Origin: a virus
DNA: 64,000 nucleotides
Virus record (IMG/VR): IMGVR_UViG_3300037882_003354
Location: 62,001-126,000 of that record
Direction: 5' to 3' (one strand)
Positions 58,910-64,000 of this stretch are shown piece by piece. The notes under the pieces were generated by a model. That model saw only the letters and a list, made by a program, of their open reading frames with translations, ran no database searches and was not told where the DNA came from. The stretch's first letter is position 1; every line of letters starts with the position of its first letter. Made by a program: the position numbers and the translations under genes.

Positions 58910-59108
58910 TGCCGCCGAGCGGGACCTGGACATCTTGATCCGGTGGATCGCCCATGAACACCTGAGCATCAGCACTCTGGAGGCCCGGGGCCGGGACAGC
59001 CTGGACTTCCACGATGTGCATGTGGATGCCATCAGGAGTGCGCTGCATGCGGCATTCCAACTGGGCCAGTCCAATGGATTGAACGCTGGCTACCGCGACC
59101 TGCTGTAA
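58899..59108 (+). CDS. Early hypothetical protein, 69 aa
   Basis: AAGGAG lies about 10 nt before the ATG (MTTDAAERDLDILIRWIAHE). It has an acidic helix first, then DFHDVHVDAIRSALHAAFQL. No domain recognised. The overlap with the previous gene suggests translational coupling. Confidence 0.7.
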   Translation: MTTDAAERDLDILIRWIAHEHLSISTLEARGRDSLDFHDVHVDAIRSALHAAFQLGQSNGLNAGYRDLL

Positions 59109-59142
59109 TACATTCATCAACGTAACACAAGGAGAGATAAAA

Positions 59143-59346
59143 ATGGCACAATTTCAAGTCATGGTGACCATGATCGTGGAAGCCCACAGCGACTCAGAGG
59201 CCTGGAGCATAGCCGAGGCGGCCCTGGACCATCTGGTGTGGCCAGGCACGCCCATACTGCGCTGCACAGTGGGTGAAGTGGACGAGGGTACGCCTGACCA
59301 GCGCATCGCGGCTTCGTTGTCGGACCTTGACAACACCCTGGACTGA
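59143..59346 (+). CDS. Early hypothetical protein, 67 aa
   Basis: It starts MAQFQVMVTMIVEAHSDSEA, then AWSIAEAALDHLVWPGTPIL. The beta-alpha-beta pattern with VEAHSDSEAWSIAEAAL resembles small sensor-like domains of unknown function. AAGGAGA precedes the ATG. A poor -10 box (TGTAAT at 59104) with class B leader (CATTCATCAACG) lies upstream, so its promoter is weaker than the others. Confidence 0.75.
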   Translation: MAQFQVMVTMIVEAHSDSEAWSIAEAALDHLVWPGTPILRCTVGEVDEGTPDQRIAASLSDLDNTLD

Positions 59347-59355
59347 TGTTATAAT
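59327..59355 (+). promoter_or_regulatory. Early promoter, class B leader
   Basis: TTGACA, 17 bp, TATAAT: perfect consensus, then ACATTCATCAACGTAACGC. Drives 59386. Confidence 0.9.
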
Positions 59356-59385
59356 ACATTCATCAACGTAACGCAAGGAGATGAC

Positions 59386-59547
59386 ATGAGAAATTACCGA
59401 GCCTATTACAAGGGCAAGACCTTCGACGTGCAGGCGCCCAACTCATTCCAGGCGCAGGAGGCGGCTGCCCGGATCCTGCGCATCAAGAAGACCTGGGAGG
59501 TGGCTGTGGTGCTGTTGGATGTGCCACTTGACACCACCACACTCTGA
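59386..59547 (+). CDS. Early hypothetical protein, 53 aa
   Basis: AAGGAG and an ATG open MRNYRAYYKGKTFDVQAPNS. A helix follows (FQAQEAAARILRIKKTWEVA), then VVLLDVPLD. The short beta-alpha-beta fold resembles the 59143 product in layout. No named family recognised. Confidence 0.75.
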   Translation: MRNYRAYYKGKTFDVQAPNSFQAQEAAARILRIKKTWEVAVVLLDVPLDTTTL

Positions 59548-59556
59548 TGCTATACT
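59528..59556 (+). promoter_or_regulatory. Early promoter
   Basis: TTGACA, 17 bp, TATACT, then a leader with AACAACGCAAAAGG. Drives 59587. Confidence 0.85.
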
Positions 59557-59586
59557 ACGGCACGAACAACGCAAAAGGACATGAAC

Positions 59587-59796
59587 ATGACATGGGACAG
59601 AGCAGGCCAACGAGTGGCTGGAGTCTACCTGGGCTACACCGTGGCGGGCCTGGTGACGGAAAGCCGAGTCAAGTATGGTGGTCGGGTGCAACACACTCTG
59701 CAACTGGATCAGCCCATGACCTTGTTCAGCACGGAACGCTCGGTCTTGCTCATGGACGAACGCGATCTTTTTAAGACCGGCCGGGAGCCTGCATGA
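59587..59796 (+). CDS. Early hypothetical protein, 69 aa
   Basis: The ATG 7 nt after AAGGA opens MTWDRAGQRVAGVYLGYTVA; the ATG two codons upstream is possible. The sequence is beta-rich (GLVTESRVKYGGRVQHTLQL). Its end overlaps the next gene by ATGA, which supports coupled translation. Function unknown. Confidence 0.7.
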   Translation: MTWDRAGQRVAGVYLGYTVAGLVTESRVKYGGRVQHTLQLDQPMTLFSTERSVLLMDERDLFKTGREPA

Positions 59797-60047
59797 CGGA
59801 CACCATGAACCGGGAACAGTTCATCCGGTATGCCCGAGAGGCACTGAGCCCGGATGTTCTGGAGGGGCTCTACGAACGCATCAGTGAGCACAATGGCGAG
59901 GTCACTCAGTTCGGCGACAGCTGGCCCGGTGCCCTGGTCAGCATCCGGAGTCAGATTGAGGATGTGCATGCCATTGAGCGCCAGTTGGCCCGGCTGGAAG
60001 CTCGTGAGCCCAGGTGTTTCCACTTCCGTGTGCAGAGTCCCAGATAA
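59793..60047 (+). CDS. Early hypothetical protein, 84 aa
   Basis: The ATG overlaps the preceding TGA. It starts MTDTMNREQFIRYAREALSP and is helical with an acidic middle (YERISEHNGEVTQFGDSWPG). It ends in a helix-loop (HAIERQLARLEAREPR). No family recognised. Confidence 0.7.
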   Translation: MTDTMNREQFIRYAREALSPDVLEGLYERISEHNGEVTQFGDSWPGALVSIRSQIEDVHAIERQLARLEAREPRCFHFRVQSPR

Positions 60048-60050
60048 GGC

Positions 60051-60078
60051 TTGACAATCTGAATCGTTCTGTTATAGT
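60051..60078 (+). promoter_or_regulatory. Early promoter, class A leader
   Basis: TTGACA, 16 bp, TATAGT, then ACTGACATTGCAACAAAG. Drives 60110. Confidence 0.85.
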
Positions 60079-60109
60079 ACTGACATTGCAACAAAGAAAG
60101 GAAGACGAC

Positions 60110-60445
60110 ATGACTGAAGAAGAAATCATCATCCGTGCAGTGGAGTTGGGCCGTCAGGCTGCTCGCCAGGCCACCCAGGATTACCTGGATGCCAACGGTG
60201 AGCACCACTTCGACTGTGGGTTCGCATGGGTCAAGGTGTCCGCAGACGGCCGCAGTCGAGTGGGACGCGCACTCAAGAAGGCTGGCTTTAATAAGCCCTA
60301 CGGCGAAAAAGGTCTCCAGATGTGGAACCCGTCGGGCCACTTCACGCAGTCCAGGACTGCCAAGGAGTACGGCGCCAGGGCCATGGCTGAGGTGCTCAAG
60401 ACCCGCCTGGGAGTAGAGGCCGTTGGACTCGGCCGGGCAGACTGA
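60110..60445 (+). CDS. Early hypothetical protein, 111 aa
   Basis: It starts MTEEEIIIRAVELGRQAARQ, a helical N-terminus. A central basic segment (HFDCGFAWVKVSADGRSRVG, then RALKKAGFNKPYG) follows, then NPSGHFTQSRTAKEYGARAM. The basic, aromatic middle suggests nucleic-acid or nucleotide binding, but no family is recognised. It is the largest protein of the early array in this window. AAAGGAAG precedes the ATG. Confidence 0.75.
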   Translation: MTEEEIIIRAVELGRQAARQATQDYLDANGEHHFDCGFAWVKVSADGRSRVGRALKKAGFNKPYGEKGLQMWNPSGHFTQSRTAKEYGARAMAEVLKTRLGVEAVGLGRAD

Positions 60446-60446
60446 C

Positions 60447-60602
60447 ATGAAGGTCATTTACAATGGCCTGCTGGGCGGGTGGTACATCGTGCGCGGCCCA
60501 CACCACACGCCCCTGGGCGGCAGGTTTGACAGCCGTGAGGCCGCGCTGGCGCATCTGAAAAGAAGGAATGCCCCTACAGGCAGTCGGGGCTTGACAAGTT
60601 GA
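60447..60602 (+). CDS. Possible small early protein, 51 aa
   Basis: An ATG one base after the previous stop opens MKVIYNGLLGGWYIVRGPHH. The sequence is basic (RFDSREAALAHLKRRNAP) and ends in the next promoter. The size, ATG and close spacing support it, but no separate ribosome-binding site is clear. Confidence 0.55.
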   Translation: MKVIYNGLLGGWYIVRGPHHTPLGGRFDSREAALAHLKRRNAPTGSRGLTS

Positions 60603-60618
60603 ATCGTTGTGTTATAGT
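60591..60618 (+). promoter_or_regulatory. Early promoter, class A leader
   Basis: TTGACA, 16 bp, TATAGT, then ACTGACATTGCAACAAAC. Preceded by a GCCCC/GGGGC hairpin without a T-run (about 60570-60590). Drives 60649. Confidence 0.85.
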
Positions 60619-60648
60619 ACTGACATTGCAACAAACAAGGGAAACAAG

Positions 60649-60909
60649 ATGAGCAACTACCCCAACATGTCGTATTGTGCGTTTGAGAACACCACCCTGG
60701 CCATGGGTCAGCTGTTGGGCATGATGTCGCAGGTGGACTGCCTGAAGGAAATGGACTTGTCGCGTGACGAGTTGCGCGCCTTCCGTAACTTGAAGGACCT
60801 GTGCGAGCAGTTCCTGGAGGGCGCCGAGGGCCTGGAGAGCGCCGACGAAGAATACGACGGGCAGCCGGATGAAGCCCAGGAATGGGAATCGTTTGATCCA
60901 GACTGTTGA
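60649..60909 (+). CDS. Early acidic hypothetical protein, 86 aa
   Basis: It starts MSNYPNMSYCAFENTTLAMG. The C-terminus is very acidic (GLESADEEYDGQPDEAQEWE). Acidic early proteins of phages often mimic DNA or bind host RNA polymerase; here this is only a suggestion from composition. Confidence 0.75.
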   Translation: MSNYPNMSYCAFENTTLAMGQLLGMMSQVDCLKEMDLSRDELRAFRNLKDLCEQFLEGAEGLESADEEYDGQPDEAQEWESFDPDC

Positions 60910-60934
60910 CACAGGGCCGCAAGGCCTGTATAAT
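60906..60934 (+). promoter_or_regulatory. Early promoter, class B leader
   Basis: TTGACA, 17 bp, TATAAT: perfect consensus, then ACATTCATCACAACGCAA. Drives 60968. Confidence 0.9.
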
Positions 60935-60967
60935 ACATTCATCACAACGCAACGAAAAGGAAACACC

Positions 60968-61171
60968 ATGGAACTGATCCTGAACACGCCCAAGCAACAC
61001 ATGATCGCCACCCTGCTCTGGGAGGCTCCCGACGATCTGACGGTGCAGGCAGTACTGCGCATCTACGGTGCTGAAGCTCGCGCCATCCAGGACCTGATGA
61101 TCGTCACCAGTCTGGACCACGTGGACAACGTGGAAGAAGCACAGAGCATCCTGCAATCCTTTCGCAAGTAA
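60968..61171 (+). CDS. Early hypothetical protein, 67 aa
   Basis: It starts MELILNTPKQHMIATLLWEA and is helical, with RIYGAEARAIQDLMIVTSLD in the middle. The pattern of repeated helices with a late basic end could be a DNA-binding or regulatory protein; no family recognised. AAAAGGA precedes the start. Confidence 0.75.
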   Translation: MELILNTPKQHMIATLLWEAPDDLTVQAVLRIYGAEARAIQDLMIVTSLDHVDNVEEAQSILQSFRK

Positions 61172-61187
61172 TTAATAGGCTCACAAG

Positions 61188-61328
61188 ATGACCACGAAAA
61201 TCGGCACCAAGATCCCATCCAGCACCGGCGGTGTCATCACCTTCACCCGTACTGGGCTGATCCATACAGCAGGCAAGGCCTACAGCGGCCGCTCGGTGGA
61301 CACCACTGAGGCCAAGAAGAAGGCTTGA
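61188..61328 (+). CDS. Small early protein, 46 aa
   Basis: It starts MTTKIGTKIPSSTGGVITFT and ends in a lysine cluster. It lies between two established early genes. No clear ribosome-binding site precedes its ATG (CACAAG). Moderately supported. Confidence 0.55.
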   Translation: MTTKIGTKIPSSTGGVITFTRTGLIHTAGKAYSGRSVDTTEAKKKA

Positions 61329-61352
61329 CAAGCAGACTGATCCTGCTATACT
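61325..61352 (+). promoter_or_regulatory. Early promoter, class B leader
   Basis: TTGACA, 16 bp, TATACT, then ACATTCATCAACAACGCAAA. Drives 61383. Confidence 0.85.
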
Positions 61353-61382
61353 ACATTCATCAACAACGCAAAGGCAACAGAC

Positions 61383-61616
61383 ATGGACTACGATGTGCGC
61401 AAGTTTACCAACAAGTTGATTGACCTCCGTGACGAGGGCATGATCAGCGACCGTGACATTGTCATGGCAGCGCTCAAGTACATGAGCGAAGATGATGTGC
61501 GCGACATGTGCGAGTGCAACGGCTTTGACGAGATCATGGACCTGGTGCCGGATGAAGATGAAGACGAGGCCCTGTTGAGCAATTTCAACTATGTCGGCTC
61601 GCGCCACCACTATTAA
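61383..61616 (+). CDS. Early acidic hypothetical protein, 77 aa
   Basis: It starts MDYDVRKFTNKLIDLRDEGM and has SEDDVRDMCECNGFDEIMDL and an acidic run PDEDEDEAL. The helix-rich, strongly acidic nature suggests a host-binding or DNA-mimic role; unproven. It is followed closely by the next gene. Confidence 0.75.
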   Translation: MDYDVRKFTNKLIDLRDEGMISDRDIVMAALKYMSEDDVRDMCECNGFDEIMDLVPDEDEDEALLSNFNYVGSRHHY

Positions 61617-61628
61617 AAAGGATTTGAC

Positions 61629-61910
61629 ATGAAAGGCGGAACTCTGTTCTATCGCGTGATCCCGGCAGACAAGGATCGTGGCTACTCGCTGTTGACCAGC
61701 TGGGACAAACCAGTGGTCCAGCGCACCTGCTACACCATGAGCAGCATGACCAACCCCAGTCGTGCAGCCATGATGGCCAGTCTGGCTGAAACCCAGCGGC
61801 GTGGTGGTGCAGAGCATCTGGTGGACACCACGGAACTCAACATCCAGAAGAAATTAGCCCGACTCTTCGGTGAAGACGACGCACCCGCCAAAACCGACGT
61901 AACCTGTTGA
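61629..61910 (+). CDS. Early hypothetical protein, 93 aa
   Basis: The ATG follows AAAAGGA. It starts MKGGTLFYRVIPADKDRGYS and contains SMTNPSRAAMMASLAETQRR. No known motif. It ends in PAKTDVTC, and 107 bp with no convincing gene follow. It has no promoter of its own and is probably read with 61383. Confidence 0.7.
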   Translation: MKGGTLFYRVIPADKDRGYSLLTSWDKPVVQRTCYTMSSMTNPSRAAMMASLAETQRRGGAEHLVDTTELNIQKKLARLFGEDDAPAKTDVTC

Positions 61911-62017
61911 TTTATAAGACCCCAAGACGCTCTGTCGCAGCTGGAACGCCTCAAACGGGTCGGTATGCGTGAAAGAACATTTTAGAGCATTGTCGACGTC
62001 TTGAACCTGGAATCCTG

Positions 62018-62242
62018 ATGAATCACAGTCCCATTCTGCAGTGGACAGCCACTGCCGTGACACTGCTGGGCGCCATGCTCACAGCGGCAGCTCTGGATCC
62101 CTGGAATGTCTACTGTCTGAATGCCGGCAGTGGCCTGTGGCTCATCTGGGCCTGGCGGGTGCGCAGCCGCAGCTTGATCGTGGTCAACGCTGGCCTGGTG
62201 CTCATATACATGGCAGGCCTGGTCCGAGCCTTCTTTGCTTGA
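62018..62242 (+). CDS. Small early membrane protein, 74 aa
   Basis: Three hydrophobic stretches are visible: LLGAMLTAAALDPWNVY, GSGLWLIWAWRV and LIVVNAGLVLIYMAGLV. It would cross the membrane two or three times. AATCCTG rather than a good ribosome-binding site precedes the ATG. Early membrane proteins in phages may exclude other phages. Confidence 0.65.
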   Translation: MNHSPILQWTATAVTLLGAMLTAAALDPWNVYCLNAGSGLWLIWAWRVRSRSLIVVNAGLVLIYMAGLVRAFFA

Positions 62243-62266
62243 CAATCTGGATCATTGTGCTATAGT
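62239..62266 (+). promoter_or_regulatory. Early promoter, class A leader
   Basis: TTGACA, 16 bp, TATAGT, then ACTGACATCGCAACACAAC. Drives 62297. Confidence 0.85.
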
Positions 62267-62296
62267 ACTGACATCGCAACACAACAAGGAAGACAC

Positions 62297-62554
62297 ATGA
62301 AGAAAGACCTTATGACCCGTGACCTGAAACGGCATGCCCTGGTACAAGACACCGTGACTGGCTTTGTGCAGGCTCAGTACGAATTGCATGACAGCCATGC
62401 CTACGCCACCGGCTACATGGAGAGCCTGCTGGTGCAGATCTTGACCTATCACGTGACTGAGGCCAACCGTGCCCGATTCCTGGATGAGCTGGCTCGCAGC
62501 GCCGACAAGGCTCGGGTGGAGAGCACCTACAGGGCATTGACCCTGGCTGCGTGA
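62297..62554 (+). CDS. Early hypothetical protein, 85 aa
   Basis: It starts MKKDLMTRDLKRHALVQDTV after AAGGAAG. It has an Ala/Tyr-rich middle (QYELHDSHAYATGYMESLLV) and a helical end. Its stop overlaps the next ATG. No family recognised. Confidence 0.7.
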   Translation: MKKDLMTRDLKRHALVQDTVTGFVQAQYELHDSHAYATGYMESLLVQILTYHVTEANRARFLDELARSADKARVESTYRALTLAA

Positions 62555-62733
62555 TGACTGACTACCAGTTCTGCATGATCCTCCGCGATGGCGGCCATCG
62601 GATCATCACCGTGGGGGCGGAGAATCAGGATCACGCCCATGACATGTTCCATCGCATCTACGGCACGGACCTGCCGGCCTTCCTGTACCAGCACCCGCCG
62701 GCCTTTGTTCAAGAACTGGTTGACAACTCCTGA
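62554..62733 (+). CDS. Early hypothetical protein, 59 aa
   Basis: The ATG at 62554 overlaps the preceding TGA. The sequence starts MTDYQFCMILRDGGHRIITV, then HAHDMFHRIYGTDLPAFLYQ. It looks like a small beta-alpha fold. Function unknown. Confidence 0.7.
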   Translation: MTDYQFCMILRDGGHRIITVGAENQDHAHDMFHRIYGTDLPAFLYQHPPAFVQELVDNS

Positions 62734-62747
62734 ACTCCTGCTATAAT
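62720..62747 (+). promoter_or_regulatory. Early promoter, class B leader
   Basis: TTGACA, 16 bp, TATAAT, then ACATTCATCACAACGCAAC. Drives 62781. Confidence 0.9.
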
Positions 62748-62780
62748 ACATTCATCACAACGCAACAGGGGAAGCAGAGC

Positions 62781-63053
62781 ATGGCCTACGTATTGATCAA
62801 TCGCAACCAGAAGGGACGGCAAGAAGCCATCCGCACCTATGCCACCTACAAGGGTGCCCTGATTGGCATGCGCGTGAGCAACCGCAACGCCGGCTGGACT
62901 CGTAGCAGCCGCTGCTACCTGGGCTACTGCGCCATGGAATGGGGTCATGATGCCGCTGGCGACTACGAGTACGCACCCTACGCCATCATGCACGAGTTTG
63001 ATTACAAGATGCGGCATCAGCCTCTTGACACGGTGCGTGGGGCCGCTGTATAA
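62781..63053 (+). CDS. Early hypothetical protein, 90 aa
   Basis: It starts MAYVLINRNQKGRQEAIRTY and has a basic, aromatic middle (SNRNAGWTRSSRCYLGYCAM). The pattern of beta strands and Arg/Tyr residues is compatible with nucleic-acid binding, but no family is recognised. Its 3' end contains the next promoter. Confidence 0.75.
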   Translation: MAYVLINRNQKGRQEAIRTYATYKGALIGMRVSNRNAGWTRSSRCYLGYCAMEWGHDAAGDYEYAPYAIMHEFDYKMRHQPLDTVRGAAV

Positions 63054-63054
63054 T
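63025..63054 (+). promoter_or_regulatory. Early promoter, class B leader
   Basis: TTGACA, 18 bp, TATAAT, then ACACACATGAAGACACAAC. Drives 63085. Confidence 0.8.
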
Positions 63055-63084
63055 ACACACATGAAGACACAACAGGAGCAACAG

Positions 63085-63255
63085 ATGAATGACTTTAGAC
63101 GGGCCATGCGAGTCATGTGCTCTGCATGTCAAGAATTTCACCAGGTGAAGGATGTGAAATTCATTGACATCCAGGAAGATTATGCCGGCAGGGATCTGAT
63201 GACCTTTGAGTGCTCGGTGACCAGCACCCAACAAAAGGCCTACGTGCTGGGCTGA
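63085..63255 (+). CDS. Small early protein, possibly metal-binding, 56 aa
   Basis: The ATG follows CAGGAG. It starts MNDFRRAMRVMCSACQEFHQ, so a CSAC pair with a nearby His and a later Cys (FECSV) could bind zinc. Function unknown. Confidence 0.7.
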   Translation: MNDFRRAMRVMCSACQEFHQVKDVKFIDIQEDYAGRDLMTFECSVTSTQQKAYVLG

Positions 63256-63259
63256 TCAC

Positions 63260-63287
63260 TTGACAATTGGTGCCATGATGTTATAAT
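63260..63287 (+). promoter_or_regulatory. Early promoter, class B leader
   Basis: TTGACA, 16 bp, TATAAT, then ACACACATGATGACACAAC. Drives 63318. Confidence 0.9.
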
Positions 63288-63317
63288 ACACACATGATGA
63301 CACAACTGGAGCAACAC

Positions 63318-63518
63318 ATGAATGAATTCGTAGCATCGGCAGTGGATCGGGTGGAGAGCAAGTTCCTGGTCCACTGCGACACTGATGTTCCAGCCGAGAT
63401 CCTGGCTGATGTCCTGCACTATTGCCGGGTCAAAGGCATTGACTTCGACAACGAGCTGCGCCTGGCTCGTGACTACGTGGAGGCAGAACTGGCTGAGTTT
63501 TTCGGTGTAGGTGCTTGA
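63318..63518 (+). CDS. Early acidic hypothetical protein, 66 aa
   Basis: It starts MNEFVASAVDRVESKFLVHC after TGGAG. It is acidic throughout (DTDVPAEILADVLHYC, LARDYVEAELAEFFGVGA). Size and charge resemble other acidic products here. No family recognised. Confidence 0.7.
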   Translation: MNEFVASAVDRVESKFLVHCDTDVPAEILADVLHYCRVKGIDFDNELRLARDYVEAELAEFFGVGA

Positions 63519-63542
63519 CAACCGGAGCGATCCTGCTATAAT
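63515..63542 (+). promoter_or_regulatory. Early promoter
   Basis: TTGACA, 16 bp, TATAAT, then GCTGACATGGACAACGCAAA, a hybrid of leader classes A and B. Drives 63573. Confidence 0.9.
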
Positions 63543-63572
63543 GCTGACATGGACAACGCAAAGGAGCAGCAA

Positions 63573-63875
63573 ATGGAACTGAACACACGGCAGGTACGGG
63601 CAATTGCATTGAAGGCAACGGACAAGCCCTTCCACACTTGGACGGACAAGACCAGCGACTACGATGACGCACGACGCAGCGTGGTGTGGAGTTTTTATGG
63701 CACGGGTGGGGCACAGGCATTGTTTGACCTGTTGCAGGCAGAGTTTGCACGGCTGGGCGTGACGAATAAGTTGACGCTCACGGGCACTGCCTATGAATAC
63801 GTGCGCGTGATTGCACCCCTGGGCAATCTGCCTGCCCTGCGCTGGCAGGACTTGCCTGAAGTTTATCCCATCTGA
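63573..63875 (+). CDS. Early hypothetical protein, 100 aa
   Basis: It starts MELNTRQVRAIALKATDKPF, with AAGGAG upstream. The middle is beta-rich (SVVWSFYGTGGAQALFDLLQ), with a helix-strand pattern that could be a small alpha/beta domain. No named family is recognised. Confidence 0.75.
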   Translation: MELNTRQVRAIALKATDKPFHTWTDKTSDYDDARRSVVWSFYGTGGAQALFDLLQAEFARLGVTNKLTLTGTAYEYVRVIAPLGNLPALRWQDLPEVYPI

Positions 63876-63889
63876 TGGTGGCAGGGTGC

Positions 63890-63918
63890 TTGACAACACC
63901 AGCACCCTGCGCTATAAT
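63890..63918 (+). promoter_or_regulatory. Early promoter, class B leader
   Basis: TTGACA, 17 bp, TATAAT: perfect consensus, then ACACACATGACGACGCAAC. Drives the last gene. Confidence 0.9.
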
Positions 63919-63951
63919 ACACACATGACGACGCAACAACAGGAGAGGCAA

Positions 63952-64000
63952 ATGACGGTGACCCAATACCTGATGACCCAGGGCTGCGGCCAGGAAGAGA
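63952..64000 (+). CDS. Partial early gene running off the right edge
   Basis: An ATG following AGGAG opens MTVTQYLMTQGCGQEE before the window ends. Only 16 residues are visible, so no function can be assigned. Its promoter is at 63890-63918. Confidence 0.65.
   Translation, partial: MTVTQYLMTQGCGQEE

Noticed and set aside
58253-59074. Long open frame on the minus strand opposite the early genes (273 codons)
   Set aside because: It runs antisense through several early genes with ribosome-binding sites and promoters, and its Arg/Pro/Ser-rich, low-complexity product matches the usual shadow of GC-rich coding DNA.
57804-62554. Upstream starts giving proteins that begin MCYSTDIAT at several early genes
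   Set aside because: The peptide is simply a translation of the conserved promoter and leader (TATAGTACTGACATTGC), which lies before or at the transcript start. Real starts follow the ribosome-binding sites.

Overview
The window is part of the genome of a large tailed phage related to T4 (myovirus type), probably infecting a Gram-negative, most likely proteobacterial, host. The T4 relationship rests on an ATP-dependent DNA ligase, TAAATA-core late promoters in many gaps upstream of leftward genes, a fibre with the short N-terminal motif seen in T4-like phage baseplate/fibre proteins, and a set of small conserved proteins whose patterns I associate with marine T4-like phages. The host guess rests on consensus sigma70 promoters, DnaA-box sequences, heptosyltransferase-like enzymes and an IF-1 close to the gammaproteobacterial protein. 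No capsid, portal, terminase or polymerase gene lies in the window, so the genome is larger than 64 kb.

Layout. (1) 1-7.4 kb: leftward small virion-associated or hypothetical genes, a partial PD-(D/E)XK exonuclease, an alpha/beta hydrolase and a HAD phosphatase-metallopeptidase fusion, with one rightward small gene at 5.5 kb. (2) 7.5-13.1 kb: a secreted non-specific nuclease and a 1540-residue six-domain glycosyltransferase/methyltransferase polyprotein. (3) 13.1-42.4 kb: a long leftward run of adhesin and tail-fibre genes with exchangeable binding domains (Hep/Hag repeats, collagen-like triplets, LamG, PA14, C1q, beta-propeller, Calx-beta and a C-terminal Hint domain). It is interrupted by an acyl carrier protein gene coupled to a di-iron enzyme gene and by a papain-like protease. 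(4) 42.5-47.4 kb: a zinc protein and an HNH nuclease (rightward), then leftward genes for a phage translation initiation factor IF-1, a homing-endonuclease-like nuclease, DNA ligase and a lysis pair (SleB-type hydrolase plus membrane protein). (5) 47.5-56 kb: another fibre, two GT9-like glycosyltransferases under early promoters, two paralogous six-bladed propeller fibres with the wreck of a third, and small genes. (6) 56.1-57.8 kb: a GIY-YIG-like gene, then about 1.2 kb with almost no coding: four 53-bp tandem repeats, DnaA boxes, a tRNA-Leu(UAA) and about twelve GAGTAT iterons. This is a candidate replication origin or transcriptional switch. (7) 57.8-64 kb: at least 24 very small rightward genes, mostly preceded by their own near-perfect sigma70 promoter with a conserved leader. 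This is the early, host-takeover region.

The logic appears to be as follows. Host RNA polymerase reads the early region rightward, along with isolated early genes at 42.8, 50.1, 51.0 and 56.1 kb. Late transcription from TAAATA promoters then reads the structural, fibre and lysis genes leftward. The two programmes diverge around the non-coding 57-kb region. The most unusual content is the ACP/di-iron pair, the six-domain glycan enzyme, IF-1, the Hint-bearing fibre, the fibre gene split by a frameshift and the repeat-rich 57-kb region. All functions are inferred by reading the sequence; no database search was run.
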